A DNA stretch of 64,000 nucleotides from Hyphomicrobiales bacterium (GTDB lineage Bacteria; Pseudomonadota; Alphaproteobacteria; Rhizobiales; Rhizobiaceae). Both the position numbers and the translations under genes were made by a program. Numbering within the stretch: the first letter of the stretch is position 1; every line of letters begins with the position of its first letter. The notes beneath the pieces are model-generated. The model saw only the letters and a list, made by a program, of their open reading frames with translations. It made no database searches and was not told the DNA's origin. The stretch is from positions 1-64,000 of the forward strand of contig UCEU01000033.1 in NCBI GenBank assembly GCA_900471485.1, written 5' to 3'. Below, one piece after another: positions 35,000 to 43,169 of this stretch.

Positions 35000-35899
35000 A
35001 TGGCAAGGCAGAACACCGTCTTCAAGGAAGCATATAATCGCTACGCCGCGGCGCTACGCCAGGACGCGACGCTGCCGTCCGAACCGGAGATCGCCGCCCA
35101 ACTCGGCATCAGCCGCAGCACGGCGCGGGCGATCCTGACCCGCCTCGCGGACGAGGGCATCATCCTCTGGAACAAGCGCCAGAAGACGGTATTGCGCGAG
35201 CCCACCGCCCGGGATTTCTACCCTTCCGAGGAAACGGATTCGCTACACGACGTGATCGAGCGCAGCTTCATGCAGCGCATCTTGTCCGACGAGGCTGCGC
35301 CCGGAATGCAGATCAACGAACTGGAACTTGCCCGTGAAATCGGCACCGGCACGACGAGCGTCCGCGAATTCCTGATCCGCTTCTCGCGCTTCGGTCTCAT
35401 CGAGAAGCGCCCGAACAGCCACTGGATATTGAAGGGTTTCACGCGCGCCTTCGCGCTCGAGCTGGCGGACGTCCGCGAGATGTTCGAGCTGCATTCCGCC
35501 GCCGAATTCTGCAAGCTGCCACCCGAAAACGATGCCTGGCAGGCGCTGGCGGAGATCAAGGCGGAACACCAGGCCATGCTGGCCGACCTCGATACCCGTT
35601 ACAAGGATTTCTCCGCGCTCGACGAACGCTTCCACCTGCTGATCCACCGCGCCGCGAAGAACCGCTTCATTGCCGATTTCTACGATGCCATCGCCATCAT
35701 CTTCCACTATCACTACCAGTGGAACAAGGCATTCGCCCGCCAGCGCAACGAGCGCGCCATCCACGAGCATCTGGATTACATCGCGGCGCTGGAATCGCGT
35801 GATCCCACGGCCATCGATTTCTCCTGCCGCCTGCACCTTCGCTCCGCGCGCCAGACGCTGCTTCAGTCCTTGCCGCAGGCTGGAACGGAAGAAGCGTAG
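35000..35899 (+). CDS. GntR-like regulator with two winged helices and FCD-like domain
   Basis: 299 residues. A first winged helix is at about residues 22-68 (TLPSEPEIAAQLGISRSTARAILTRLADEGIILWNKRQKTVL) and a second at about 92-150 (SDEAAPGMQINELELAREIGTGTTSVREFLIRFSRFGLIEKRPNSHWILKGF). The C-terminal helical region (DVREMFELHSA... LDERFHLLIHRAAKNRFIADFYDAI... HEHLDYIAALESRDP) is FCD type, with histidines expected to hold metal or ligand. Usual FCD regulators have one winged helix and about 230 residues. Divergent from the dehydratase operon it probably controls. Confidence 0.82.
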   Translation: MARQNTVFKEAYNRYAAALRQDATLPSEPEIAAQLGISRSTARAILTRLADEGIILWNKRQKTVLREPTARDFYPSEETDSLHDVIERSFMQRILSDEAAPGMQINELELAREIGTGTTSVREFLIRFSRFGLIEKRPNSHWILKGFTRAFALELADVREMFELHSAAEFCKLPPENDAWQALAEIKAEHQAMLADLDTRYKDFSALDERFHLLIHRAAKNRFIADFYDAIAIIFHYHYQWNKAFARQRNERAIHEHLDYIAALESRDPTAIDFSCRLHLRSARQTLLQSLPQAGTEEA

Positions 35900-36034
35900 A
35901 GAGCGGCCCCATTAGCTCCGAAAGACCGAAAGCGGCGGTCTTGGGCGCTTATGAATGTATCAAACTTGTAACGTTGAGTGATTGAACAAACAGCGGGGCG
36001 CGACGTTTCCTCCTTGAAATTAAAGGAGAATGTA

Positions 36035-36289
36035 ATGCTTAAGACCATCGTCGCAGCCACTCTTGCCGTGTCTTCCCTGTTCGCAACCGCGATACCGTCC
36101 TACGCCGACAGCGTCACGGTTCAGTTCGGTGAGCCGGGGCACAACAATCACCCGTTCTACCGACACGACCGCGACCGTTATGATCGTTACCGCCATCGCG
36201 TACAGTATCATCGCTGCTGGACGGAATCCTATCAGGTAAGGATCAGCCACGGCCGTGAGGTCACCAAGTACAGGAAGGTCTGCCGCTAA
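36035..36289 (+). CDS. Small secreted basic protein, 84 residues
   Basis: Clear Sec signal (MLKTIVAATLAVSSLFATAIPSYA, cut before DSVTV). The mature 60 residues are rich in His, Arg and Tyr (HPFYRHDRDRYDRYRHRVQYHRCW) with two cysteines near the end, possibly a disulphide. AAAGGAG precedes the ATG. Own terminator. Not recognised; periplasmic or surface-associated, perhaps metal- or polyanion-binding judging by composition only. Confidence 0.75.
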   Translation: MLKTIVAATLAVSSLFATAIPSYADSVTVQFGEPGHNNHPFYRHDRDRYDRYRHRVQYHRCWTESYQVRISHGREVTKYRKVCR

Positions 36290-36310
36290 GCGGATCTGCC
36301 TTACATGCCG

Positions 36311-36342
36311 AAAGCCCCTTCCTCATCGGAAGGGGCTTTTTT
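36311..36342. terminator. Bidirectional terminator
   Basis: AAAGCCCCTTCC (36311-36322), loop TCAT or TCATC, GGAAGGGGCTTT, with T-runs on both strands. It ends the small secreted gene and the converging vWA/TadG gene. Confidence 0.88.
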
Positions 36343-36367
36343 CTTGAGGTCAGCTGGCAAGCAGGCC

Positions 36368-37657
36368 TCAGGATGTCAGCCGCGGGGTGTGTACGACCTT
36401 CAGGAATAGCGCCTTCATTGCATCGGCGATGCCGTCCGTCGGGGTAACCTCAAAATAAAGGCCGGGGGAGGCGCATTCGGCCATCTTCGACGAGATCTGG
36501 CTCTGGAAAGGCGAGATCCAGCTATTATACCAGCTGTTCGCCGGCAGCGGCAGATAAGTGGTGTAGAGCACGGCGATCTTCACACCCTTCGCCTTCAGCG
36601 GTGCGCAGAAGCTGGTGTCGATCGGCTCCTGGCAGCGGCCGCTGGTCGTCTTCTTCGTGCAGGTGGACGGCTTGTAGCTGTCGCCGACGCCATCGGCCAC
36701 GAAGAACAGAATCGTCTGCGGATCGGCGGCGGTGCTGCCGGTGCCCGGCGAGGTGATGATGGTGTTCATCTGCGTCAGCGCGCTGTCGAAGCTGGTCGTC
36801 TGGTCGTTGTTGTAGCCTTGCTTCGGGATCGTCATCAGGTCGACGGCATCGGTATAACTGCGCACCTGATCCAGATCGTAGGTCGGGTTGGAAATCGTCG
36901 TCAGCTTGGCATCCTCGGCCTTGGTGCCGAAGGTATAGACGCCCATGCGAAACTGATTGCTGGCGACCCGCGTGCTTTTTGCCGTCGTCGTCAGTTGCTG
37001 GGTCGCCTGGCGCACCGTATCGATACGCATGGTCACGCCGAGCTTCTTCGCCAGATTGTAATAGCTCTTGTCGCCGCTTGCGACGTCATGACAGGCGAAG
37101 GCGCAGGAATCCGACGTGTTCGCCTGCATCTTGGCGACGTCGGCGGGCGTCGCGCCGACGCCCATCGATGGCGTGTTATCGATCAGGATATAGAAGTCCA
37201 TGAAGGACGCGGTCATGTATTCCGCCGTCGCCGTGCCAGAGATGTCGATCCCGTTCTGGCCGAACAGACGCATGAAGCTGGTCGGAACCGTCGACTTGAA
37301 CGAGACGCTCGACGACACCTTGTTGAGATTGCGGTTCACGCTGACGGAAAGCGTGATCGGCAGCGTCGCGGCTTCGCCGGACATCTGTCCGGAAAACAGC
37401 TTGCGCGCATCGCTTTCACCGACGGAGATCGACCCGTCGCCCGACATCGTCATGGCCTGGATGACCGACGCTGATTTTTCCGCGACGGTCCCCACCGCGG
37501 CCGCATCGGCCGCATCGTAGAGCTGCGTCCTGATCTCCATCGCATGGGAAAAATCGATCGCCATCCCGGTCGCACCCGCAAGCGGCATGAATAGGATCGC
37601 GGTGAGCATACCGAAGTTGCCGGATTTCGATTTCAGGAAGCGCTTGAGAGTGGTCAT
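36368..37657 (-). CDS. TadG-like pilus-assembly protein with vWA domain
   Basis: 429 residues. N-terminal TadE/TadG-like membrane segment (KSGNFGMLTAILFMPLAGATGMAIDFSHAMEIRTQLYDAADAAAVG), then a von Willebrand A domain from DFYILIDNTPSMGVG; the MIDAS motif here is DNTPS rather than DxSxS. Predicted to face the periplasm. ATG 37657 precedes MTTLKRFLKSKSGNFG; an upstream in-frame ATG at 37696 is weaker. No tad/cpa genes are adjacent, so this is an isolated member. Confidence 0.8.
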   Translation of the reverse strand: MTTLKRFLKSKSGNFGMLTAILFMPLAGATGMAIDFSHAMEIRTQLYDAADAAAVGTVAEKSASVIQAMTMSGDGSISVGESDARKLFSGQMSGEAATLPITLSVSVNRNLNKVSSSVSFKSTVPTSFMRLFGQNGIDISGTATAEYMTASFMDFYILIDNTPSMGVGATPADVAKMQANTSDSCAFACHDVASGDKSYYNLAKKLGVTMRIDTVRQATQQLTTTAKSTRVASNQFRMGVYTFGTKAEDAKLTTISNPTYDLDQVRSYTDAVDLMTIPKQGYNNDQTTSFDSALTQMNTIITSPGTGSTAADPQTILFFVADGVGDSYKPSTCTKKTTSGRCQEPIDTSFCAPLKAKGVKIAVLYTTYLPLPANSWYNSWISPFQSQISSKMAECASPGLYFEVTPTDGIADAMKALFLKVVHTPRLTS

Positions 37658-37820
37658 GGGGGCACCGAATGTGAGCGACGGACGACTTCTAGCCATCCTC
37701 GCTTAAACTCCCGATAACCGCCGTGGTTAAACGAAATCAAATAGTTGAGCGCCCTGCGAGCGCCTTGCGGATTATGCAATCCAGAATTGGCGCGCATGCG
37801 GGCTGCCTGCGCTTCATGAC

Positions 37821-37849
37821 AAAAAATAGCCCCGCACGGTGGCGGGGCT
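37821..37849 (-). terminator. Terminator of the tRNA-Thr transcript
   Basis: AGCCCCGC (37828-37835) pairs with GCGGGGCT (37842-37849); on the minus strand the stem is followed by ATTTTTT. The only gene upstream on that strand is tRNA-Thr, 165 bases away. No reading frame is convincing between 37850 and 38013. Confidence 0.75.
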
Positions 37850-38013
37850 GAGTCTGGTGGCATTACTGGAAATGAATCCGCTGGGTGCTGAAGCCAGCGT
37901 GCAGGGTTAACCCGCGCGGCATGGGATTGTTCCATGGATGGCTGGTCGGTGCACGGAAGATATGGACAAGCAAGCCGATGATACGGCTCGTTTGGCTATC
38001 GTTTTTGGGGAAA

Positions 38014-38089
38014 TGGTGCCGCTTGCAGGACTCGAACCTGCGACCCCATCATTACGAATGATGTGCTCTACCACCTGAGCTAAAGCGGC
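38014..38089 (-). tRNA. tRNA-Thr (anticodon CGU)
   Basis: Reads GCCGCTTTAGCTCAGGTGG on the minus strand, with a CATCA/TGATG anticodon stem around TTCGTAA, T-arm GCAGGTTCGAGTCCTGC and encoded CCA. Anticodon CGT reads the threonine codon ACG. 76 bases. Confidence 0.95.
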
Positions 38090-38218
38090 AACTCCAGAGG
38101 CCGAATGATCCGGCCCGCGATTTGCATGGCGCTGATACAAGCATTGCCGGAAGATTTCAAGCGCCCTCTCGCGCCTTTGCGAAAAAAACCAATGCCAACT
38201 GAAGTCGCCTGAGGAAAG

Positions 38219-39178
38219 TCAGAGCGAGAGCCGGGCGCGGGCGACCTTGTATTCCTGTTCCAGCCGGCCGACGAGACGCTCGACGGGTTCCACGGCCTTG
38301 ATCGCGCCGATCCCCTGGCCGCTCCCCCATATGTCCTTCCACGCCTTGGCGCCGCCCACGGCCTGTTCGAAATCCATCTTGGAGGGATCGGCGACCGGCA
38401 GGTTGTCGGGATCGAGGCCCGCCGCGGTAACGGAAGGTTTCAGATAATTGCCGTGCACACCAGTGAAGTAGTTGGAGTAGACGATATCGTTTGCAGCGCC
38501 CTCGACGATCGCCTGCTTGTAGGCCTCCGTGGCACGTGCTTCCCGCGTGGCGATGAAGGGCGAGCCGATATAGGCCATGTCGGCGCCCATGGCCTGCGCC
38601 GCCAGGATCGCGCCGCCATTGGCGATGGCGCCGGCGAGAAGCAATGGCCCGTCGAACCATTCGCGGATTTCCTGCACCAGCGCGAAGGGCGAAAGCGTGC
38701 CGGCATGGCCGCCGGCGCCGGCCGCGACCGCGATCAGCCCGTCGGCCCCCTTGCGGATCGCCGAATTGGCGTGCCGGTTGTTGATCACGTCGTGCAGCAC
38801 GATGCCGCCATAGGTGTGAACTGCGGCGTTCACCTCCGGCACCGCACCGAGCGACGAGATCACGATCGGTACCTTGTACTTAACGCAGAGCATCAGGTCA
38901 TGCTCCAGCCGCCTGTTCGACGTATGGACGATCTGGTTGACGGCGAAGGGCGCCGCCGGCCGCCCGGGGTTTGCCGCGTCATGCGCCGCCAGTTCCTCGG
39001 TGATCATCGCCAGCCATTCGTCCAGCTGGCTTTCCGGCCGCGCGTTGAGCGCCGGGAAAGCGCCGACGATCCCGGCCTTGCACTGCGCCAGCGTCAACTC
39101 GGGATGCGAGATGATGAACAAGGGTGAAGCGACGACCGGAAGTCTGAGGTTCTGCGTCAGGATCGAGGGCAGGGACAT
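38219..39178 (-). CDS. NAD(P)H-dependent flavin oxidoreductase / nitronate monooxygenase-like
   Basis: 319 residues, FMN-binding TIM barrel of the 2-nitropropane dioxygenase family: LPVVASPLFIISHPELTLAQCKAGIVGAFPALNAR, KGADGLIAVAAGAGGHAGTLS and DGPLLLAGAIANGGAILAAQAMGADMAYIGSPFIAT. The AGGHAG motif marks the class I catalytic/FMN region. A TTGACGT palindrome lies 16 bases ahead of the start, shared with fadD, hinting at a role in acyl-CoA or branched-chain metabolism rather than nitroalkane detoxification. Confidence 0.85.
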   Translation of the reverse strand: MSLPSILTQNLRLPVVASPLFIISHPELTLAQCKAGIVGAFPALNARPESQLDEWLAMITEELAAHDAANPGRPAAPFAVNQIVHTSNRRLEHDLMLCVKYKVPIVISSLGAVPEVNAAVHTYGGIVLHDVINNRHANSAIRKGADGLIAVAAGAGGHAGTLSPFALVQEIREWFDGPLLLAGAIANGGAILAAQAMGADMAYIGSPFIATREARATEAYKQAIVEGAANDIVYSNYFTGVHGNYLKPSVTAAGLDPDNLPVADPSKMDFEQAVGGAKAWKDIWGSGQGIGAIKAVEPVERLVGRLEQEYKVARARLSL

Positions 39179-39193
39179 GATACACCACGGTGA

Positions 39194-39215
39194 TTGACGT
39201 TTACGAAAACGTCAA
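39194..39215. promoter_or_regulatory. LiuR-like palindromic operator of the flavin oxidoreductase
   Basis: TTGACGTTT (39194-39202) and AAACGTCAA (39207-39215) are perfect 9-bp arms around ACGA. Within it two overlapping 16-bp versions of the fadD-type site can be read, offset by six bases. It lies 16 bases from the start codon, where a bound protein would block transcription. Confidence 0.6.
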
Positions 39216-39429
39216 TGTGATAGCAGAGCAAATCGGGGTCGAAAAGGCCGTCTATCGATTTTGCGAATATCGGTTATTGTTGTGGGCCCTGGACTTGCAC
39301 GCGGCGGTTTCGTTATCCCCTGTCGATCGGCGCGGAATAAGGAGCAAGGCTTGCGGTTTTCGGCGTCAACGGCTACCGCATTGACGAACTGTTAAGCATG
39401 ATGCCCAGTCTCAGAGTAAAGGACCGGAC

Positions 39430-40620
39430 GTGAGCGGATTAGAAACGGCAATCAGAACGGCACTCAACAATGCCGATCGCGACAATCCCGAAGTCCGAGC
39501 CAAGATCTATCAATCCGCGCGTCAGGCGCTGGAAGCCGGGCTGCGCAAGCAGGACATCACCGATGTCGAGGCCATCAGCCATCATCGCCACCGTCTGGAA
39601 ACCACGATCCACATGATCGAGGCCGAGGAGCGCGAGCGCATGCATCCGCGCCAGGGGCCACCCGAGGTTCCGGTCCCGCCCGTCGTGGAGATGCCGCCGT
39701 CTCAGCCGACGACCCGTCGCGAGAGCGACGATATCGCCTTCGGCGGCGAGACGCGTGAGCATGTCGTCACCGATCCGCGCTTCGAGGATGAATCGAGCCT
39801 CGCCGATGTGCATGCCGGAAGTGCCGATCATTTGGCCGCCCCGGAAGCGCCGGAGGAAACCTTCGTCGCCGATCGCAAGCCGGCCGCCGGCATGGATTTC
39901 AAGCCGGAACGCGCCGCTGCCAGGCGCAAGCCGCGCAAGTTCTTTTCCAGGCTGCTTGTCTGGTGCGTGCTCCTCGCCTTCATCGGCATGGGCGCCTGGT
40001 GGGCCTATACATCCGGCATCTTGATGTCGGCGGACGAGCGCGACACCAGCGTCGCCAACCCGCCGGCAAGCACGCAGCCGGAAGACTTCGATGGTGAGGA
40101 CGAGAACCAGAGCGCCGACAGCGATGCATCCGGCAATCCGCCCGTCGTGATCGACCCGCAGAATTCCTTCTCGTCCGAATGGATCGAAGTCTTCAAGCCC
40201 TCCGACGCGGCAAGCCTGCAGAAGGGCACGCAGTCGAAGGCCGAGAACATCGCCGAGAATGATGGACCCGCCATCCGCCTGACCTCGCAGAGCAACGGCA
40301 GCGACGGCAATGTCGGCATTCCCGTTTCGGCCGAAGTGCTGCAGCAGTTGGCCGGAAAGTCCTCGACGATCGCCATCACCCTGCAGTCGACGTCCGACCA
40401 GCCGACGCAGATTACCGTCGAGTGTGATTTCCAGTCGCTGGGCGATTGTGCGCGTCACCGCTTCTCCGTGACGCGCCAAAAGTCGGACGTGCTTCTGCAG
40501 GTCCGTTTCGATCGCTCTCTGGCGCCGAGCTCGCCCGGCGCACTGTTGATCAACAGCGACGTGGACGGCAAGGCGCGAGGGATCAATCTCTACGCCGTGC
40601 GCATCCTGCCGGGGCAGTGA
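39430..40620 (+). CDS. Conserved hypothetical single-pass membrane protein
   Basis: 396 residues, not recognised. Residues 1-70 are an Ala/Arg/Glu-rich helical region, 71-165 acidic and proline-rich, and a single membrane helix is at about 171-197 (FFSRLLVWCVLLAFIGMGAWWAYTSGIL) after a basic stretch, giving an N-in, C-out orientation. The periplasmic part starts with an acidic linker and ends in a beta-rich domain (IRLTSQSNGSDGNVGIPVSAEVLQ... ITVECDFQSLGDCARHRFSV). GTG start at 39430 with AAGGAC ahead. It ends directly against the PPK2 stop. Confidence 0.72.
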   Translation: MSGLETAIRTALNNADRDNPEVRAKIYQSARQALEAGLRKQDITDVEAISHHRHRLETTIHMIEAEERERMHPRQGPPEVPVPPVVEMPPSQPTTRRESDDIAFGGETREHVVTDPRFEDESSLADVHAGSADHLAAPEAPEETFVADRKPAAGMDFKPERAAARRKPRKFFSRLLVWCVLLAFIGMGAWWAYTSGILMSADERDTSVANPPASTQPEDFDGEDENQSADSDASGNPPVVIDPQNSFSSEWIEVFKPSDAASLQKGTQSKAENIAENDGPAIRLTSQSNGSDGNVGIPVSAEVLQQLAGKSSTIAITLQSTSDQPTQITVECDFQSLGDCARHRFSVTRQKSDVLLQVRFDRSLAPSSPGALLINSDVDGKARGINLYAVRILPGQ

Positions 40621-41502
40621 TCATTTCAGGAAATCCGGCCCGAAGCCGATGATCTTGTCGTCGAGCTTGCCGATCGCGCTCTTGTCCTTGGCGTCGTAGT
40701 CGATCGTGAGCAGCAGGTGGCGGACGAGGTTCAGGCGGGCGCGGCGCTTGTCGTTGGCGCGCACCACTGTCCAGGGCGCGAATTCCGTATGCGTCTTCTT
40801 CAGCATACGATCGCGCTTTTCGCTGTAGTCGTCCCACTTCGTCAGGGCCGCGATATCCATCGACGACAGCTTCCACACCTTCAGAGGGTCGTGGCGGCGG
40901 TCATGGAATCGCTTCAGCTGCATCTCGCGGCCGATATCCAGGTAGAACTTGAAGAAGAAGATGCCTTCGTGCGCGATCACCTTTTCGATCTGCGGCGCCT
41001 GCTCGAGGAAGTCCTCATATTGCTTCGGCGTGCAGAACCCCATGACCGGCTCGACGCCGGCGCGGTTGTACCAGGAGCGGTCGAAGAGCACGAATTCGCC
41101 CGCCGTGGGAAACTGCGCGACATAGCGCTGGAAGTACCATTGACCGGCTTCCCGGTCCGTCGGCTTGGTCAGCGCGACGACGCGGGCGAGGCGGGGGTTC
41201 ATGTGTGCCGATGACGCCGAGATCGCGCCGCCCTTGCCGGCTGCATCGCGCCCCTCGAACAGCGCCATCACCCGTTTGCCGGTCGCCTGCAGCCAGAACT
41301 GCAGCTTCACCAGCTCGACCTGCAGCTTCTTCAGGTCGTCGAGATACTCGTCTTCCTTCAGCTTCTTGTTGTAGGGGTAGCCGCCGGATTTGAGCGCGTC
41401 CTCGTCCACCCAGTCGGGCAGGACGGGATCGTCGACATCGAAGATGCGCTTCTTGCCGCCGATCTCCAGTTCAACTGCTCTGCTCTCGACATCTTCGGCC
41501 AT
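40621..41502 (-). CDS. ppk2: Polyphosphate kinase 2
   Basis: 293 residues, class I PPK2, which transfers phosphate between polyphosphate and nucleoside diphosphates. Walker A FEGRDAAGKGG, Walker B EFVLFDRSWYNRAGVEPVMGF and the lid region DIGREMQLKRFHDRRHDPLKVWKLSSMD are clear. AGGAGG is six bases ahead of the ATG at 41502; the ATG at 41508 abuts it and is too close. Divergent from phoR, placing polyphosphate metabolism beside phosphate sensing. Confidence 0.92.
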   Translation of the reverse strand: MAEDVESRAVELEIGGKKRIFDVDDPVLPDWVDEDALKSGGYPYNKKLKEDEYLDDLKKLQVELVKLQFWLQATGKRVMALFEGRDAAGKGGAISASSAHMNPRLARVVALTKPTDREAGQWYFQRYVAQFPTAGEFVLFDRSWYNRAGVEPVMGFCTPKQYEDFLEQAPQIEKVIAHEGIFFFKFYLDIGREMQLKRFHDRRHDPLKVWKLSSMDIAALTKWDDYSEKRDRMLKKTHTEFAPWTVVRANDKRRARLNLVRHLLLTIDYDAKDKSAIGKLDDKIIGFGPDFLK

Positions 41503-41640
41503 GGTCATCCTCCTCGGCTTTCTATGTGGCGCAGGCGAACATATTTTCCATTGAAAATCAAACGGCTTGGCGAGACGCAAAAATCTGTGCGTCATCCTCA
41601 GGCTTTTTAGGTTCGCTGGCAGCAATCGTAAATTTCTGTC

Positions 41641-42969
41641 ATGAATCACCGCTATCAGGCAAAGTTTGATAGCGTGAAAAGACCGGTTCGGCGGCGCGGG
41701 GGACACTTGGAAGACGAGAAGTCATGGATGGAAAGGCTGATGGCGCGCCTCCGTCGGCAGAGTTTCGTTCTCCTGGTGGCGATCGCTATCGCCGTGATTG
41801 CCGCAGTCGCTGGAATGAACGGCTGGGGCGTGCTTGCGCTTCTGCTGGTCATGACAATCGTGGTTCTATCCTCGGCGCAGCCGATCGAGCCGAAACCGAT
41901 CGCGAAGGAACGGCCAGTCGTCGAAGAAGAGCCAGCTTCCCGCAGCCTATTGCCGGAGGTTTCGGCCACGCTCTCGGCGCTGGATATTCCGGTCATGGTG
42001 CTTGCCGGCGATGCATCGGTGCTGTTCCAGAACAAGGCCGCCGAAAAGGCCTTCGGCGAGGTCGTCATCGGTGCGCATATCTCCGCGCGGCTCCGTTCGC
42101 CCGGCATTCTCGATATGCTGCGCGAGACGATCGCCACCAATGCGCCGAACCAGATCGAGCATTCAGAGCGCCTGCCGTCCGAGCGCGTCTATATCGTGCG
42201 CAGCGCGCCGGTCGAGCTGGTGGTCCATAGCGGTCACGCCGAACGCCTGTACGTCCTCTCCTTCCGCGATATCTCAGAAGTGCGCCGGATCGACCGCATG
42301 CGTTCGGATTTCGTCGCCAATGCCAGCCACGAACTGCGCACGCCGCTCGCTTCCCTGCGCGGTTTCATCGAGACCATCCAGGGGCCGGCAAAGAACGATC
42401 TGAAAGCGCAGGAGCGCTTCCTCGGCATCATGTTCGACCAGACGACGCGCATGAGCCGACTGGTGGACGACCTCTTGTCCTTGTCGCGCCTGGAGCTGAA
42501 ATCGCATATCGCGCCGGATGAGAAGGTTGATCTGGTGCCTCTCCTTGGCCATGTCCGGGATGCGTTGCTGCCGCTCGCCAGGGACGTCGGCGTCGAGATG
42601 GTCCTGCATCTGCCGGAAGGAAAAGCCGAGGTGCTCGGCGATCGGGACGAACTCGTCCAGGTTTTCGAGAACCTGATGGAGAATGCCTGCAAGTACGGTC
42701 AGGAAGGCAAGCTCGTTGAGGTGTTCCTGAAGAACGATGCCGGCACGCCGGTCGAGGTGACTGTCGTGGATAAGGGCCCAGGCATTCCGGCTGAACATGT
42801 GCCGCGCCTGACCGAGCGTTTCTACCGCGTCAGCATCGAGGACAGCCGCTCGAAGAAGGGCACCGGGCTCGGCCTTGCCATCGTCAAGCACATCCTCACG
42901 CGCCACCGCGCCCGCCTCATTGTGAAGTCCGAAGTCGGCAAGGGAACGAGCTTTACCGTCCGATTTTGA
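41641..42969 (+). CDS. phoR: Phosphate regulon sensor histidine kinase
   Basis: 442 residues. Two close membrane helices (about 41-78), a PAS domain (about 103-210), HisKA with the phospho-accepting histidine at H230 (SDFVANASHELRTPLASLRGFIETIQG) and HATPase with ENLMENACKYG, DKGPGIP and KKGTGLGLAIV. No large periplasmic domain, as usual for PhoR, which senses through PstB and PhoU. Start uncertain: ATG 41641 has no clear site; TTG 41707 follows GGGGGA. phoR lies ahead of pstS here, apart from phoB. Confidence 0.88.
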   Translation: MNHRYQAKFDSVKRPVRRRGGHLEDEKSWMERLMARLRRQSFVLLVAIAIAVIAAVAGMNGWGVLALLLVMTIVVLSSAQPIEPKPIAKERPVVEEEPASRSLLPEVSATLSALDIPVMVLAGDASVLFQNKAAEKAFGEVVIGAHISARLRSPGILDMLRETIATNAPNQIEHSERLPSERVYIVRSAPVELVVHSGHAERLYVLSFRDISEVRRIDRMRSDFVANASHELRTPLASLRGFIETIQGPAKNDLKAQERFLGIMFDQTTRMSRLVDDLLSLSRLELKSHIAPDEKVDLVPLLGHVRDALLPLARDVGVEMVLHLPEGKAEVLGDRDELVQVFENLMENACKYGQEGKLVEVFLKNDAGTPVEVTVVDKGPGIPAEHVPRLTERFYRVSIEDSRSKKGTGLGLAIVKHILTRHRARLIVKSEVGKGTSFTVRF

Positions 42970-43031
42970 CATAAAACCGCAATGTGGCCCACATGGCCGG
43001 AAATATTATTGAGGTATTTCAATAATATAAA

Positions 43032-43064
43032 CTGTCACAAATGTTTCATCGAACTGACATAAAA
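43032..43064 (+). promoter_or_regulatory. Pho box upstream of pstS
   Basis: Three 11-base units in register: CTGTCACAAAT (43032-43042), GTTTCATCGAA and CTGACATAAAA (43054-43064). The first and third match the PhoB half-site CTGTCATAAAT closely. It lies about 105 bases ahead of the pstS start, in an AT-rich stretch. Confidence 0.75.
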
Positions 43065-43169
43065 CCTCTGTGCATCGGGGGCTAAAGAGAGCGTGCCGAT
43101 GAACAAACGGCACCGCTCAGAGGGCCGTTCCAGGCCGCACTCAGACCGCTATATGTCCGGGAGATTGAC

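Noticed and set aside
34908..35006. Long leftward frame that would start the UxaA-type gene at 35006
   Set aside because: It would cross the operator and overlap the divergent regulator start; the TTG at 34760 has a good ribosome site and begins the SAF domain.
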